Shown here one piece after another: positions 46,000 through 57,404 of a DNA stretch of 64,000 nucleotides. The notes under the pieces were generated by a model. The model saw only the letters and a program-made list of their open reading frames with translations. It was not told the origin of the DNA and did no database searches. The stretch spans positions 29,676,084-29,740,083 of the forward strand of contig CM019719.1 of assembly GCA_009760885.1 (NCBI GenBank). Direction: 5' to 3'. Source of the stretch: Achatina immaculata. Taxonomy: Eukaryota; Mollusca; Gastropoda; Stylommatophora; Achatinidae. Both the position numbers and the translations under genes were made by a program. Within the stretch, counting starts at the first letter, position 1, and each line of letters starts with the position of its first letter.

Positions 46000-46325
46000 G
46001 GCGCCTGTCCGATGAGGCAAACATCGACCCATAGCTGATATGCTAGAGTCTGGGTTAGCGAACCATAGCTGACCAAGACCCTGTTCTACCTCTCCAGTAA
46101 CTGGCCTAGCCCGGCTAACAGGGCAGGGATCGTCACAGTTCCCCCATGGTGGTGAAGTCTGCTAAAGAAGCATTGCACACCCCCTGCTTTTTAGCTGTAC
46201 TCCGTGACCGAAAATATGGCTGGCACAACCCGCTCCCACGCCGATACGATGATGTGCCTCAACGTCTCTACAGCATCGGCTGCAAAAAAGAACAACAGCT
46301 CGCTGTTACAGGGAGTTCGTACAAG
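46000..46325 (-). repeat. R2 dispersed repeat, copy 2
   Basis: Inverted relative to 39030: gacccatagctgatatgcta, gaccaagaccctgttctacc, ccagtaactggc, cggctaacagggc, and gaacaacagctcgctgtta. Confidence 0.78.
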
Positions 46326-46514
46326 TACAAGCACAATTAGACATTTACATATTTTAAAGCGGCCATTCATTGTTGAGAAAGTGAATAAATGGTTCACCTG
46401 TTATCTTTACGCATCCTTTGATAAGCTGCAAGTTTGAAAACGTGTGTAATCCACATGTGGACGGTGCTGAATCAGTATTATAATGAAGCACGTTTTCCAT
46501 GTCTACGAGAATGT

Positions 46515-46625
46515 ATAAAATTAATCCATAAAAATATAAGATTTGTTCCTATTTCTTTTTTAAAATATAAAATTTGTTCCTATTTCTTTTTTAAAAATAT
46601 AAGATTTGTTCCTATTTTTTTTAAC
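46515..46625. repeat. ~34-bp tandem repeat
   Basis: Three units of aaatataagatttgttccta plus tttctttttt. Confidence 0.88.
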
Positions 46626-46839
46626 CGTAACCATTATTATAATTATTATTTTTGTTATAATTATTATTAGCAGCAGCAGCAGTAGCATAATTATTATTAT
46701 ATTTCTGTTATTAGTGTTATCGTTATTATAGCATTAAACAGATCCAGTATTCGTAATGGCTGTTACTTCAGACCACACCACCTGAAATAACTCTTACATG
46801 AATTAATGACTCTCATTTTCATAAGTAGTGGACAGTACG

Positions 46840-47110
46840 CTCTTCTTCTTCTTCTTCCTCTTCTTCTACGTCGTTCGCCTTCAAAAAGACCTTGTTATGT
46901 CGCAGTATGGGCGCCTTTCTTTCCAACACATCGGACTTCAGCACAAAGAATTTTGGGGACCGGGTTCCTGCCACAGCGAATCCTCATTCACTTGGCCTGG
47001 CTACTGTCCGTTTCTAAGGGCACCGCTAGGAAGTAAAATAGGGTCTTGACCTGCTATGGTTTACCAACCCCGATTCAAGTAGTCGGCTATGGGTCGCTGC
47101 CCGCTATCTC
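46840..47110 (+). repeat. R2 dispersed repeat, copy 3
   Basis: Starts in a (TTC)n tract and ends tagggtcttgacctgctatg, tttaccaaccccg and tcggctatgggtcgctg. The central ctggagctgcgag segment is deleted relative to copy 1. Confidence 0.7.
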
Positions 47111-47566
47111 ATTCAGCTTAAGTTGTTCCTCTTTTCATCCACAGGAAAGTTTGATATAAAATCCGTGTCTCATTCTGTAATTAGCATTATAAAGTTCTTC
47201 TTCATGTTCCACACATACAATATACAGCATACATATATGAGAATACTTGTTCATGTTTCATAACAGTATATCTAATTTTACTGTGTTCATATTTTACAAA
47301 CAACCTATCAAAGTCTCTGTTTAAGTTTTACAAACAATATATCAAAATCCTCGCTCGAGTTCCACAAACAACATATCTGCTCCTGGTGTTTATGACATTT
47401 CTACTGGAACTGTTTAGAAAACAACTGTCCCTCTTCTCTGGGAAACGTAACCCATTTGACCCAAGCCAACCGCTTGTTAATCACACTGGGACGCTTACAA
47501 AGTATTTTTTTAACATAAAAAGCCCAAGATCTAATGAAAGTTCAAGGTAATGTCTTACAAACAACG
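47111..47566. other. No gene recognised
   Basis: A loose ~60-bp periodicity on acaaacaayatatcaaartc (47280-47380). Otherwise unassigned. Confidence 0.4.
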
Positions 47567-47574
47567 CGCTACAG

Positions 47575-47761
47575 CAGTGTTTCCCAACCCTTTTTGGATC
47601 ATGCCCCCACCTCAGTACCTCAAAGGTTTTGATTCCTCTTCTCACCCCACATCCCCCCCCCCCTTTGTAGCATATATTCTTCTTGAAACGTATAATATAT
47701 ATTTTTATTAATTGCTCCCCCCCCACCCCGTAGGACGTAAGCTCCAAGGTGGGAAACACTG
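47575..47761. mobile_element. hAT-type MITE, 187 bp
   Basis: Ends cagtgtttcccaacc and, inverted, cagtgtttcccacct, flanked by an 8-bp duplication with one mismatch: cgctacag (47567-47574) and ctctacag (47762-47769). Short, non-coding, with C-tracts inside. Classic hAT MITE layout. Confidence 0.85.
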
Positions 47762-47949
47762 CTCTACAGTCATTGAATATATAATGTTACCGCGAGCAAG
47801 CTCGCATTGTTCGTTTTTCTGAACCATGTCCCATACATTATCACCCTCCCTTCCTCTTCGCCTCGTGGAATGAGAACATGTGTAATGATAGTGTTTGTAT
47901 AATTGGAAGGCACAACGTGTAAAAAAATATTGCGGGCGAAGACGTTTCC

Positions 47950-48300
47950 CGTTTTGGCAATCAACGACCCCGTAGCTGACATGCTAGCGTCAGGGACGGC
48001 GAACTATAAATGACCAAGACCCTGTCTCACCTCGCCGCTGGTACTCCCAGTAACAGTACTATACATAGTCCTCATGGTGGTGGAGTTTGCTAAAGAAATA
48101 TTGCATCCCCACTCCACCCCTTTTTGCTTGTTAGCTCCACTATGGGACTGAAACAACAGCCGCCGTAACCCAAGCTCCCAAGTCAACAACATGTTGTACC
48201 TCGCCATCTTCACCGCATCAGCTGAGGAGAACACCAGCTCGCATTTCCAGGAAGAAGAAGAAGAAGCAGAAGAAAAAGAAGAAGAAGAAGAAGAAGAAGA
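47950..48300 (-). repeat. R2 dispersed repeat, copy 4
   Basis: Inverted: gaccccgtagctgacatgct, gaccaagaccctgtctcacc, tactcccagtaacagtac, gttgtacctcgcc, ending in a (GAA)n tract at 48245-48300, the complement of the (TTC)n found at the start of the + copies. Confidence 0.8.
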
Positions 48301-48348
48301 ACTTGCACTGAAATACTATTACAGCGCTTTCGAAAATGTAACAATACT

Positions 48349-48646
48349 CAATTAGTCATTTGCATGTCCCTTGCGGAACTTTGCCTCCCAAGGCTGTAGG
48401 CCTCTCGGTTGTAGGCAAGATGGCCTGCTGCTGATGCATCCATTTGCAGATCATCAACGATGTCTTGCGGCCATCTTTGCCTTGGTCTTTCTCTCTTTCT
48501 TTTTCCCATTATGTACCCTTCCAGGACGGTCTTCTCTAGATTATAACGACGTTTAATGTGTTCAAAATATTTAAGTTTTCTCTCTTTAATCCTCTTTACT
48601 AGCCAGCCTTCTTCAATATTAAGTTCTTGTAGGATGGATATATTTG
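48349..48646 (-). mobile_element. LINE-A copy 4, 3' end
   Basis: A 12-bp duplication tgtaacaatact lies at 48337-48348 and 48647-48658. The element covers only the ORF2 C-terminus (catttgcatgtcccttgcgg to atggatatatttg). The tail is minimal. Confidence 0.9.
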
Positions 48647-48736
48647 TGTAACAATACTAGTAAGAGTAATTTACGTATTTCGTAAATTAGATCTAATATT
48701 AAACATGTTTTCAGAACACGCTGTATTCAGCATCTC

Positions 48737-48800
48737 AAGCCTGCTTGGTGACGATTACTGCCTGCTTGGTGACGATTACTGCCTGCTTGGTGACGATTAC
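48737..48800. repeat. 21-bp tandem repeat
   Basis: Three units of tgcctgcttggtgacgatta. Confidence 0.9.
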
Positions 48801-49050
48801 TGCTTATTGACTGAGTGGTTGATTTTCTCATCTGACTAATTTTGGTGGCACTTCCTAATTTGTTTTTTTTTTTTTTTCAACCACTGAAAACCCAGGCAGT
48901 TTAATCAAACTCTTCTTCCATCCATTCTATGATTTTCTATGTCGGTTTCTCTAGCTCCTTCAACTTGGTCATCCTTCTCTTCGTTGCTTTGGTAACTTAA
49001 CATGGAGAATGATATTTAGAATCAGGATTTCGAATTTGTAATGTGACTAC

Positions 49051-49851
49051 GAGAAGTAAGACGTCTCCTTACCTCCGTCAGTCTACGGGACACCCTTGGG
49101 CAAGGTGGAGTACCCGTATAGCCCCCCGATCAGGGTGACGTGAAGCCATGGGAGCAGGTGGTGGATGGAATGGGAGAGCAGCTGACAGATAATGTTGGTT
49201 ATGGTCACCATTCTATGATGGTAGGCAGATGATCTCAATGTAGGGACAATGGCTACGATCACTGACTAGTACAGTCACTGCCCGGAAGGAAAGCAATGGT
49301 AAACTACCTTCTGGAAACATACCAAGAAACCCAAGCAGCAATCATGGAAAGTCAATCTGTGGAGAGGAGCAGACAGAACCACAAAAATAAGATTTTTAAG
49401 GGCATGCATCTTTCCCATCGCAACATATGCCTGTGAGACCTGGACACTTAACAAAACAGCTGAGAAGCACATAAATGCCTTTGAATGTAAATGCTATAGA
49501 AGAGTTCTCCAAATATCGTGGACACAAAAAAGAACAAATATATCTATACTACAAGAGCTTAATATTGAAGAAGGCTGGCTAGTAAAGAGGATTAAAGAGA
49601 GAAAACTTAAATATTTTGGCCACATTAAACGCCATGATAATTTAGAGAAGACCGTATTGGAAGGATACATAATGGGAAAAAGAAAAAGAGGAAGACCGAA
49701 ACGAAGATGGCTGCAAGACATCGTTGATGATCTGGAAATGGATGCAGCAGCAGCAGGCCATCTTGCTCACAACCGAGAGGCCTACAGGAGTGCTGTTTGG
49801 GAGGCAAAGTTCCGCAAGGGACATGCAAAGGAATGAATGAATGAATGAATG
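49051..49851 (+). mobile_element. LINE-A copy 5: 5'-region joined to 3' end
   Basis: An 11-bp duplication aatgtgactac (49040-49050 and 49852-49862) brackets the whole 801-bp unit. Positions 49353-49851 are the LINE-A 3' end (ctgtggagaggagcagacag to the (gaat)n tail). Positions 49051-49352 are not found in the other copies and contain gtggagtacccgtatagccc, gtgacgtgaagccatggga and gaaagcaatggtaaactacc; the last resembles the 5' region of RTE-BovB LINEs. I infer an internally deleted element (5' UTR plus 3' end). Confidence 0.85.
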
Positions 49852-49862
49852 AATGTGACTAC

Positions 49863-50934
49863 ATAAGAAAGACTTACCTTTTCTCTTGTTGTTGTTGTTG
49901 TTTTTTGTTTGTTGTAGTTCTGCATAGTTTTCTATGATTTCATAAAATTTGTCATTTCTTCATTTGTTATATCTTCGTATTAATTTTTCGTAATAAATTC
50001 ATATCTCTGTCACGCTGCACCAAAGATCTGTTTTAGTATACATGTTCAACAAACTTAGGCGATGTATGTTCGCAGGCTATGAAACTATAGGTGCTTTTGA
50101 GACACACTTGGTACAAAAGAATGATTTAATATATAGCAGATTTAAAATTTCGAATCCGGAAACTTTTGTGTTTTAATTTTATCTTTCGATTCAAATACGT
50201 GTTAAGAAAGACTCATTACTGATGAGTTATCAGTGCTCTCACTTGATCAGCTCCTGATCATGATCTGTAGGAAATCATGACTGATCAGGTCTATTCAGTA
50301 ATAAAACCTATGAATTTCAGAGGAAGCCATCTTTCGTCAGTATTGTTCAGAACAATCCACATCTTTCGCGCCATAGTTTTAGCAATGATAATAATAATAA
50401 TAACAACAACAACAACAATAATTTTTAAATATTTCTTTTCCCCTCGTTTTTGAAGGACTACCAGTTTAGGAAAATTCAGTTCTATTTCACAGACTAACAA
50501 ATGAACGTGTACTGCTGAAACCTCTAAATATTTCTGTCCTTTGTTTTATAAATCAGAAAAAGATACACTGATGTTTTGGGTGGTAGATCTACGCGTTAGT
50601 TTCATTTTATTAGCGTCAAACTGTATAAAAGGTTACATTGTAAAAGTGAAAGCCACAGTTTTATAGTTATGTCTTAATGCCACTGTGCATTAAAATTTTT
50701 TTCGTTTATCTGGTGAAGAGAACAAGTTTTCTGGTGCATGTAGAAAGACGCAACGCTACACCCGAGTGTTAAACGGATATTGAAAAAAAGTGTGGATACA
50801 GGTCAGCCAGGTCACCGCAGAGTTGGCATCCCGCGACAGTGAATTATGGGTAATGTTTACGCATAAGTGATCTGAATTAGAAAGTATCTGAACATTGTTT
50901 TGAACTAGCAGTTATAAGCGGTTATAAACTAACA
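49863..50934. other. No gene recognised
   Basis: AT-rich, with an (ATA/ACA)n tract near 50385-50420. Nothing assigned. Confidence 0.4.
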
Positions 50935-51160
50935 GTTCACAGACCTCTGGGAGTTATGACTTAGAGGGGCCCACCCCCCTTAGAGTGTCAGAAAGCTAGA
51001 CAATTGTCTAGTGAGGCGGGGTAGTGGGGGAAAGGGTGGTGGTGCTTACGTGATGGATTGTGTTGTTGTTTCGTTTTTTTTACAACAGAGATTTCCGCCA
51101 TTCGAAGCTTTTATGAAGTACGAAATACAGCCCCTTTAGCATTTTTTTTTCAAAGTCGTT
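50935..51160 (+). repeat. SINE family S2, body copy
   Basis: cacagacctctgggagttat, gacttagaggggcccacccc, ttagagtgtcag and gtgttgttgtttcg match 16840-16990. Confidence 0.75.
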
Positions 51161-51269
51161 AGTCGAGGAGCTTAAATATATAAATATAACAAAGACAAAT
51201 TGTCTTCTGTTTTGTCCTTATGCGAATGGGCTAGGTGTATGGCTCCCAACTCTGAGAAAATGTATAAAC

Positions 51270-51880
51270 TAGGAGAAAAGTATAAACAGCGTTATTACTT
51301 AACGAGCACACAGTTGTGACGTTTCAGTGTGAAACTTAATCATACCAACAACAACAACAACAAAAAAAAACATAGGACGAAGGAATAGAGAGAGAGAAGA
51401 CAAAATATAAATCCACATGAATGCTATGTTTTAAAAAAAAATGGAAAAAATAGAATAAAATAAAATGAATGGAACACTTAGCTGTAACTTGTAAGAAGCT
51501 CTGGCTTGTAAGAGGCTGTGTTCAGAATTACGCATGGTGGAGTGTAGAGAATGTTTAAATTTAGGCGTGTAGTGTGATAGGTGGGTCGTAAATAAGGAGG
51601 GGGGGGGAACCATGGAAAGGGGAGAGAGTGATACAATGGTAATCTAGCCGGGAGAAGATGGAGTAGGTGATTATAATTAGAGTAGAGGGGTTGTAATGTG
51701 ATGCTGTGAGGAGGTTCTGAACTATGTGTTACAAGTCAGAAAGGAGTGAAACTTAGTGGAGAGGGATTATGATTGTGGAAGAGGGGAATGTTAGATGTAA
51801 CTGAATAGCGAATTCACATCACGTGGTTCCAGCGTCCCATGTTCTTGAACGTAGCGGTTCTCAAATGCTAAGCAGCTTCT
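51270..51880 (-). repeat. R1 retroelement-like repeat, copy
   Basis: Inverse of 37610-38222, including gttgtgacgtttcagtgtga, ggaagatggagtaggtg-like text and gaattcacatcacgtggttc. Also similar to 56110-56620. Confidence 0.8.
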
Positions 51881-52736
51881 GTCATCAGCGTGACACTGTT
51901 TAATGGATGCTACCAGAAAATCAAATTTCCTCTGTGGTTAGGGCCATTGAAATTATTAGGGACTGGTTTCAAAGCATTCTGGGCGATATCGGACAATGTG
52001 AGAGAGCGCGGCAAAAGGACTGAATGTGAAAAGAATATTTAAAAACTTGCGAATTCACGAGCAAAACCCGCTAATGGTGTTCTCCTTGTTGTATCTTCAT
52101 GAAGATGTAAAATAAAGCCTATTTAACTGCTCATGTCTAAAGAAGTAGATAAATCCGTGGCTTTCGTAATTCCTAGCAAGCAGATATGTCAGTAAATTAA
52201 CCCGTGTTATGGTATACGTTTTGTTTTGTTTTTTGTTTGTTTGCCATGCTTACCAGGAAATGGTAGTCATTGATTCTGATCAAATTCTAGTCATTGATTC
52301 TGATCAAATTCTAGTCACTGATTCTGATCAAATTCTAGTCATTGATTCTGATCACTTCATGTTATGTAGCAATCAGTCCAGTGATTTCTGACATACTACA
52401 GGGCTAAACATCTTTAACTTTGGTTCCCGCCAGTATTGGCACTTCTGCTGGAATCTGTGAAACTTTATGACTTCGAACAAGTTTCATGCCCTGCTATTGT
52501 TTTCTCTGTAATCAATTTTCTCTCACAGGGTGTCTTTTAATTCAGACAGTAGCAGGCTTGCAAACAATCACGGTCTGTAATTACACTAACCGCCTCTGCA
52601 TGTCATATCATTTAACTGTGTGAAAAGTGCAATAACAAAAGTAAAAGGTAACACTTAACTATGATATTTATCTTGCTCTCTATGGTTAATCAGACTGCCT
52701 ACTTGTTTAAACTAGATTATATCTATAATTATCTAT
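51881..52736. other. Unassigned, with a small tandem repeat
   Basis: Four 24-bp units of ctgatcaaattctagtcatt at 52262-52352, all containing TGATCA. No gene recognised. Confidence 0.6.
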
Positions 52737-52805
52737 AAGATAAAGGTAATCCTGTCATGCCTTAGAGGCACATAGGCCTATGGTGTTAGTGCCCATATTT
52801 ATGTT
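52737..52805 (-). repeat. SINE family S1, 3' fragment
   Basis: aaggtaatcctgtcatgcct, tagaggcacatagg and tggtgttagtgcccatat are the reverse complement of the S1 tail at 60050-60112. Confidence 0.85.
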
Positions 52806-52951
52806 ACATTTATTTATTCATACACAGATATAAGCGGTTTTATCTAGTAACTTAAAACAACCGACATTTTGCTGATGTGGTTTCCTCCTCTTTTCTTATA
52901 AGTTCAGGGACATTCCACAGTCTTGTTGCAGATGCTAAGTATATATTTGTT

Positions 52952-52955
<4 letters not shown>

Positions 52956-52993
<38 letters not shown>

Positions 52994-53041
52994 ACATGTG
53001 CGCAGTATTACTGAATAAAGAAATCTGTTTAATTTTATTGC

Positions 53042-53082
<41 letters not shown>
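52956..53082. repeat. Two (TA)n microsatellites
   Basis: Runs at 52958-52988 and 53047-53080. Confidence 0.9.
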
Positions 53083-53289
53083 TAAAAAAAAGAAATGTAA
53101 TAGACCAATGTTGTAACATTTATAAATGTACATATTATATGTAAAGTTAAATGGGAGGATTTTTTTTTCTTTACATAAGAGAGAAAAAAGAATTTTTAAA
53201 AGAACACAAATATAAATATCCTAATGATGTTATTATAATGATTGTGTTAAGGGGTTGGAGAACTGAGGACGTGAGAGCTTGAGTAGAGT

Positions 53290-55370
53290 TTTCAGCTTCG
53301 AAAGACAGCTTCTTCTTCTTCTTCTTTCTTCGCATTCCCTGGAACTGCGAGCTTGATATTCTTTGCAGACGATGCGACGAAGTTGACGAGGCATAGCATC
53401 GTGTCGGCTTGGAAGCGAGATAAGGCGATTTTTTTTTTCAGTCCTTGATTGGAGCTTTTAAAAAATGGAAGGGGGGGGGGGTGTGCAATACTTCTTCACC
53501 AGACTTTGCTGCCATGGGGGAGTAAGACGGTATCAGCCCCGTTAGCCAGGCGAAGTCTGTTACTGGAATGGGGGAGGGGAGGATGGACAGGGTCTTAGCC
53601 GGTTATGTTTCGCGAACACTAGCATGTTAATTATGGGTCCCTGATAGCATGTTAACTATGGGTCACTGATGGCATGTTAACTATGGGTCACTGATGACAT
53701 GTTAACTATGGGTCAGATAGCATGTTAAATATGGGTCAGATAGCATGTTAACTACGGGTCACTGATGGCATGTTAACTATGGGTCACTGATGGCATGTTA
53801 ACTATGGGTCAATGATAGCATGTTAACTATGGGTCACTGATGGCATGTTAACTATGGGTCACTGATGGCATGTTAACTATGGGTCACTGATGGCATGTTA
53901 ACTATGGGTCACTGATGGCATGTTAACTATGGGTCACTGATAGCATGTTAACTATGGGCCACTGATAGCATGTTAACTATGGGCCACTGATAGCATGTTA
54001 ACTATGGGTCACTGATAGCATGTTAACTATGGGTCACTGATAGCATGTTAACTATGGGTCACTGATAGCATGTTAACTATGGGTCACTGATAGCATGTTA
54101 ACTATGGGTCACTGATAGCATGTTAACTATGGGTCACTGATAGCATGTTAACTATGGGTCACTGATAGCATGTTAACTATGGGTCACTGATAGCATGTTA
54201 ACTATGGGTCACTGATAGCATGTTAACTATGGGTCACTGATAGCATGTTAACTATGGGTCACTGATAGCATGTTAACTATGGGTCACTGATGGCATGTTA
54301 ACTATGGGTCACTGATGGCATGTTAACTATGGGTCACTGATAGCATGTTAACTATGGGTCACTGATAGCATGTTAACTATGGGTCACTGATAGCATGTTA
54401 ACTATGGGTCAATGATAGCATGTTAACTATGGGTCACTGATAGCATGTTAACTATGGGTCACTGATAGCATGTTAACTATGGGTCACTGATAGCATGTTA
54501 ACTATGGGTCACTGATAGCATGTTAACTATGGGTCAATGATAGCATGTTAACTATGGGTCACTGATAGCATGTTAACTATGGGTCACTGATAGCATGTTA
54601 ACTATGGGTCAATGATAGCATGTTAACTATGGGTCACTGATAGCATGTTAACTATGGGTCACTGATAGCATGTTAACTATGGGTCACTGATAGCATGTTA
54701 ACTATGGGTCACTGATAGCATGTTAACTATGGGTCAATGATAGCATGTTAACTATGGGTCAATGATAGCATGTTAACTATGGGTCACTGATAGCATGTTA
54801 ACTATGGGTCACTGATAGCATGTTAACTATGGGTCACTGATAGCATGTTAACTATGGGTCACTGATAGCATGTTAACTATGGGTCACTGATAGCATGTTA
54901 ACTATGGGTCAATGATAGCATGTTAACTATGGGTCACTGATAGCATGTTAACTATGGGTCACTGATAGCATGTTAACTATGGGTCAATGATAGCATGTTA
55001 ACTATGGGTCACTGATAGCATGTTAACTATGGGTCACTGATAGCATGTTAACTATGGGTCACTGATAGCATGTTAACTATGGGTCACTGATAGCATGTTA
55101 ACTATGGGTCAATGATAGCATGTTAACTATGGGTCAATGATAGCATGTTAACTATGGGTCACTGATAGCATGTTAACTATGGGTCACTGATAGCATGTTA
55201 ACTATGGGTCACTGATAGCATGTTAACTATGGGTCACTGATAGCATGTTAACTATGGGTCACTGATAGCATGTTAACTATGGGTCAATGATAGCATGTTA
55301 ACTATGGGTCACTGATAGCATGTTAACTATGGTTCAGTGACTGTCAGCTCGGACAGCGACTTCGCCCCCC
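53290..55370 (+). repeat. R2 dispersed repeat, copy 5, with expanded core
   Basis: Left part 53300-53620: (TTC)n, ttccctggaactgcgag, catcgtgtcggcttgg, cgttagccaggc, gacagggtcttagccgg. Right part 55339-55370: gactgtcagctcggacagc, which matches gctgacagccaaatcggaca in copy 1. Between them the short segment around tagcatgtcagctatgggtc, present once in the other copies, is expanded to ~69 tandem units. Confidence 0.85.
53621..55338. repeat. 25-bp minisatellite, ~69 units
   Basis: Unit agcatgttaactatgggtca plus ctgat. Variants: tggcatg units cluster at the left end; two 20-bp units at 53708-53748; ggtcaatgat units recur at 54411, 54536, 54611, 54736, 54761, 54911, 54986, 55111, 55136 and 55286. 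Their spacing shows an exact 15-unit (375-bp) duplication. Confidence 0.97.
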
Positions 55371-55374
55371 TTGG

Positions 55375-55600
55375 TTTTATAAACCAACAACTCACAGACC
55401 TCTGAGAGTCATGACCCAGAAGGGCCCGCTCCCTTAATACAGTCAGAAGCTTAAAGGCCCGAAACGCTGTCTCGTGTATGCGTGTATCGTGGGGGTGGGG
55501 GTGGGGGAGTTTGGTAGTTCTTTGACCATCTGAAATTTACGTTTTTTTTTTTTTTTTGGTTTCGTTCTTTGCAGCAGAGTTACCAGACTTATAAGTTAAA
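55375..55600 (+). repeat. SINE family S2, body copy
   Basis: cacagacctctgagagtcat, gacccagaagggcccgctcc and aagcttaaaggcccgaaac match the S2 body. Confidence 0.75.
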
Positions 55601-56100
55601 TCAATTTCTGCTTTTAAAAAAAGGGCGGGGGGGGGGGGGGGGAAGCTGTTATACATATCTTATCTTTGATCTTTCGTTTCACTCGTTTTTCTTCCTTTCA
55701 TTTTATCAATAAAGTAAGCCGTGTTTACATTGTTTGTTTTGCGTCGGATACACTTTTTTGTGTGTGTGTGGCCAGTATAAAACTCGGTGAAAACAGAGGG
55801 GAACACAGTTTCAAAATATCGGCCATGAGCTTTTGTAGTCATCGATTATGTTGTGTTATGTCCCTGTATATTTGTATGTGAAGGCCGCAGGCAAGCGATG
55901 AGATTACAAATGTAGTATTAAGATATTATTATGAAAACAATGAAGATAGTATACTGTAGACGTGTTATAATTCATATAAGCTAGGCTCCCTGCCTGGACA
56001 CCAGGAACTTGTAATAAAAGTATGTCAAGGATACGCGCTCTAGAGAAAGCAGAAAAGAAAGAACAAAACAGTTCGGGATTTTTTAAAAAAGCACATTATT
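55601..56100. other. No gene recognised
   Basis: A G18 run at about 55625-55642. Frames under 75 codons. Confidence 0.4.
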
Positions 56101-56104
56101 TAAA

Positions 56105-56620
56105 TATATAAACTAGGAAAAAAGTAGGAACAGCTTTATTAATTAACGAGCACAAAGTTGTGAGGTTTCAGTTTGAACCGTAATATAGCAAAAACATACA
56201 GGGCGAAGAAACAGAGAAAGAAGATAAAATATGAATTCACATGAATGTTATGTAAAAAGTAGGAATGGAGAAAATAGAATAAATAAAAGAAATGGACCAC
56301 TTTGCTGTGGCTTGTAAGAGGTTGTGTCCAGAAATGCGCATGGTGGAGTATTGAGAATGTTTAAATGGAGACTTGTGATGTGTGATACGTGGGTTGTTAA
56401 GGTGGGGAGGGGAAACGGCAGAAAGGGGAGAGAGTGGTAATCTAGCCAGGAGAAGGTGGAACAGGTGATTACAGTTGGGGTAGTGGGGGTTGTAATCTGA
56501 TGCTGTGAGGTTTTGAAATATGTGTAGCAATTAAGAAAGGAACGGAACTTGGTGCAGAGGGAATATGCTTGTGTGAGAGAAGGGAATGTTGGGTGTAACT
56601 GAATTGCGAGTTCAAAATCT
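56105..56620 (-). repeat. R1 retroelement-like repeat, copy
   Basis: aggaacagctttattaatta, cacaaagttgtgaggtttca, gaattcacatgaatgttatg, tggcttgtaagaggttgtgt, gatgctgtgaggttttg. Same strand as 51270-51880. Confidence 0.8.
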
Positions 56621-56633
56621 GTCGGCCACAGTT

Positions 56634-57017
56634 TTAGGGCGCATTATAAGCGGCAGACGTGAACCACTGCGAAAAACGAAGTTGACAGATCACCAAGGGC
56701 GAACAACTCATTAAATGGGACATACTTTTGAGAGATAGAACCAAAAACTGTGCACCATCATCGGTGCATCCAGACTTTACTGGATTTTCATCGCAGCCAA
56801 CATTCATTGTAAAAGAGAGAGCGCAAGATCGATGTTTTCCAGATGTCATGATACTCTTCCTTGTAAACTCTTGTTTATTTCGCACCGACGTGAAAAACTT
56901 GACATAAGGTTCAAGGTTCAAAATTCAGACTCTGGTGTCATAGCATTCTGGACAGCAGCTCCCTATATGCCCCGCCATATGCCAAGATTATGTTTGCTAA
57001 TAGTTCCTGTCAAGTTT
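56634..57017 (-). pseudogene. Unknown protein-like repeat (U), copy 2, distal part
   Basis: 56895-57017 matches 23190-23330 (aattcagactctggtgtcat, tatgccaagattatgtttgc, taatagttcctgtcaag). A 95-codon minus-strand frame (56634-56921) overlaps the end; function not recognised. Confidence 0.5.
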
Positions 57018-57027
57018 TTGGTTGTCT

Positions 57028-57404
57028 CATTCATTCATTCATTCATTCATTTGCATGTCCTTTGCGGAACTTTGCCTCCCTAACAGCACTCCTGTAGGCC
57101 TCTCGGTTGTGAGCAAGATGGCCTGTTGTTGATTCATCCATTTGCAAATCATCAACGATGTCTTGCAGCCATCTTTGCCTTGGTCTTCATCTTTTTCTTT
57201 TTCCCATTATGTACCCTTCCAAGACGGTCTTCTCTAGATTATTATGACGTTTAATGTGTCCAAAATATTTAAGTTTTCTCTCTTTAATCCTCTTTACTAG
57301 CCAGCCTTCTTCAATATTAAGTTCTTGTAGTATGGATATATTTGTTCTTTTTTGTGTCCATGATATTTGAAGAACTCTTCAAATTGTTATATATATAATA
57401 CACG
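57028..57404 (-). mobile_element. LINE-A copy 6, 3' end
   Basis: A 10-bp duplication ttggttgtct lies at 57018-57027 and 57405-57414. (attc)n tail at 57028-57050. LINE-A similarity ends at 57380; 24 extra AT-rich bases (57381-57404) sit between it and the duplication. It interrupts unknown element U; the uninterrupted relative at 23330 confirms the empty site. Confidence 0.92.

Noticed and set aside
53621..55338. CRISPR-like array of regularly spaced repeats (also 23610-24590 and 24591-25790)
   Set aside because: Units are head-to-tail with no unique spacers, no cas genes, and the DNA is eukaryotic. These are minisatellites.
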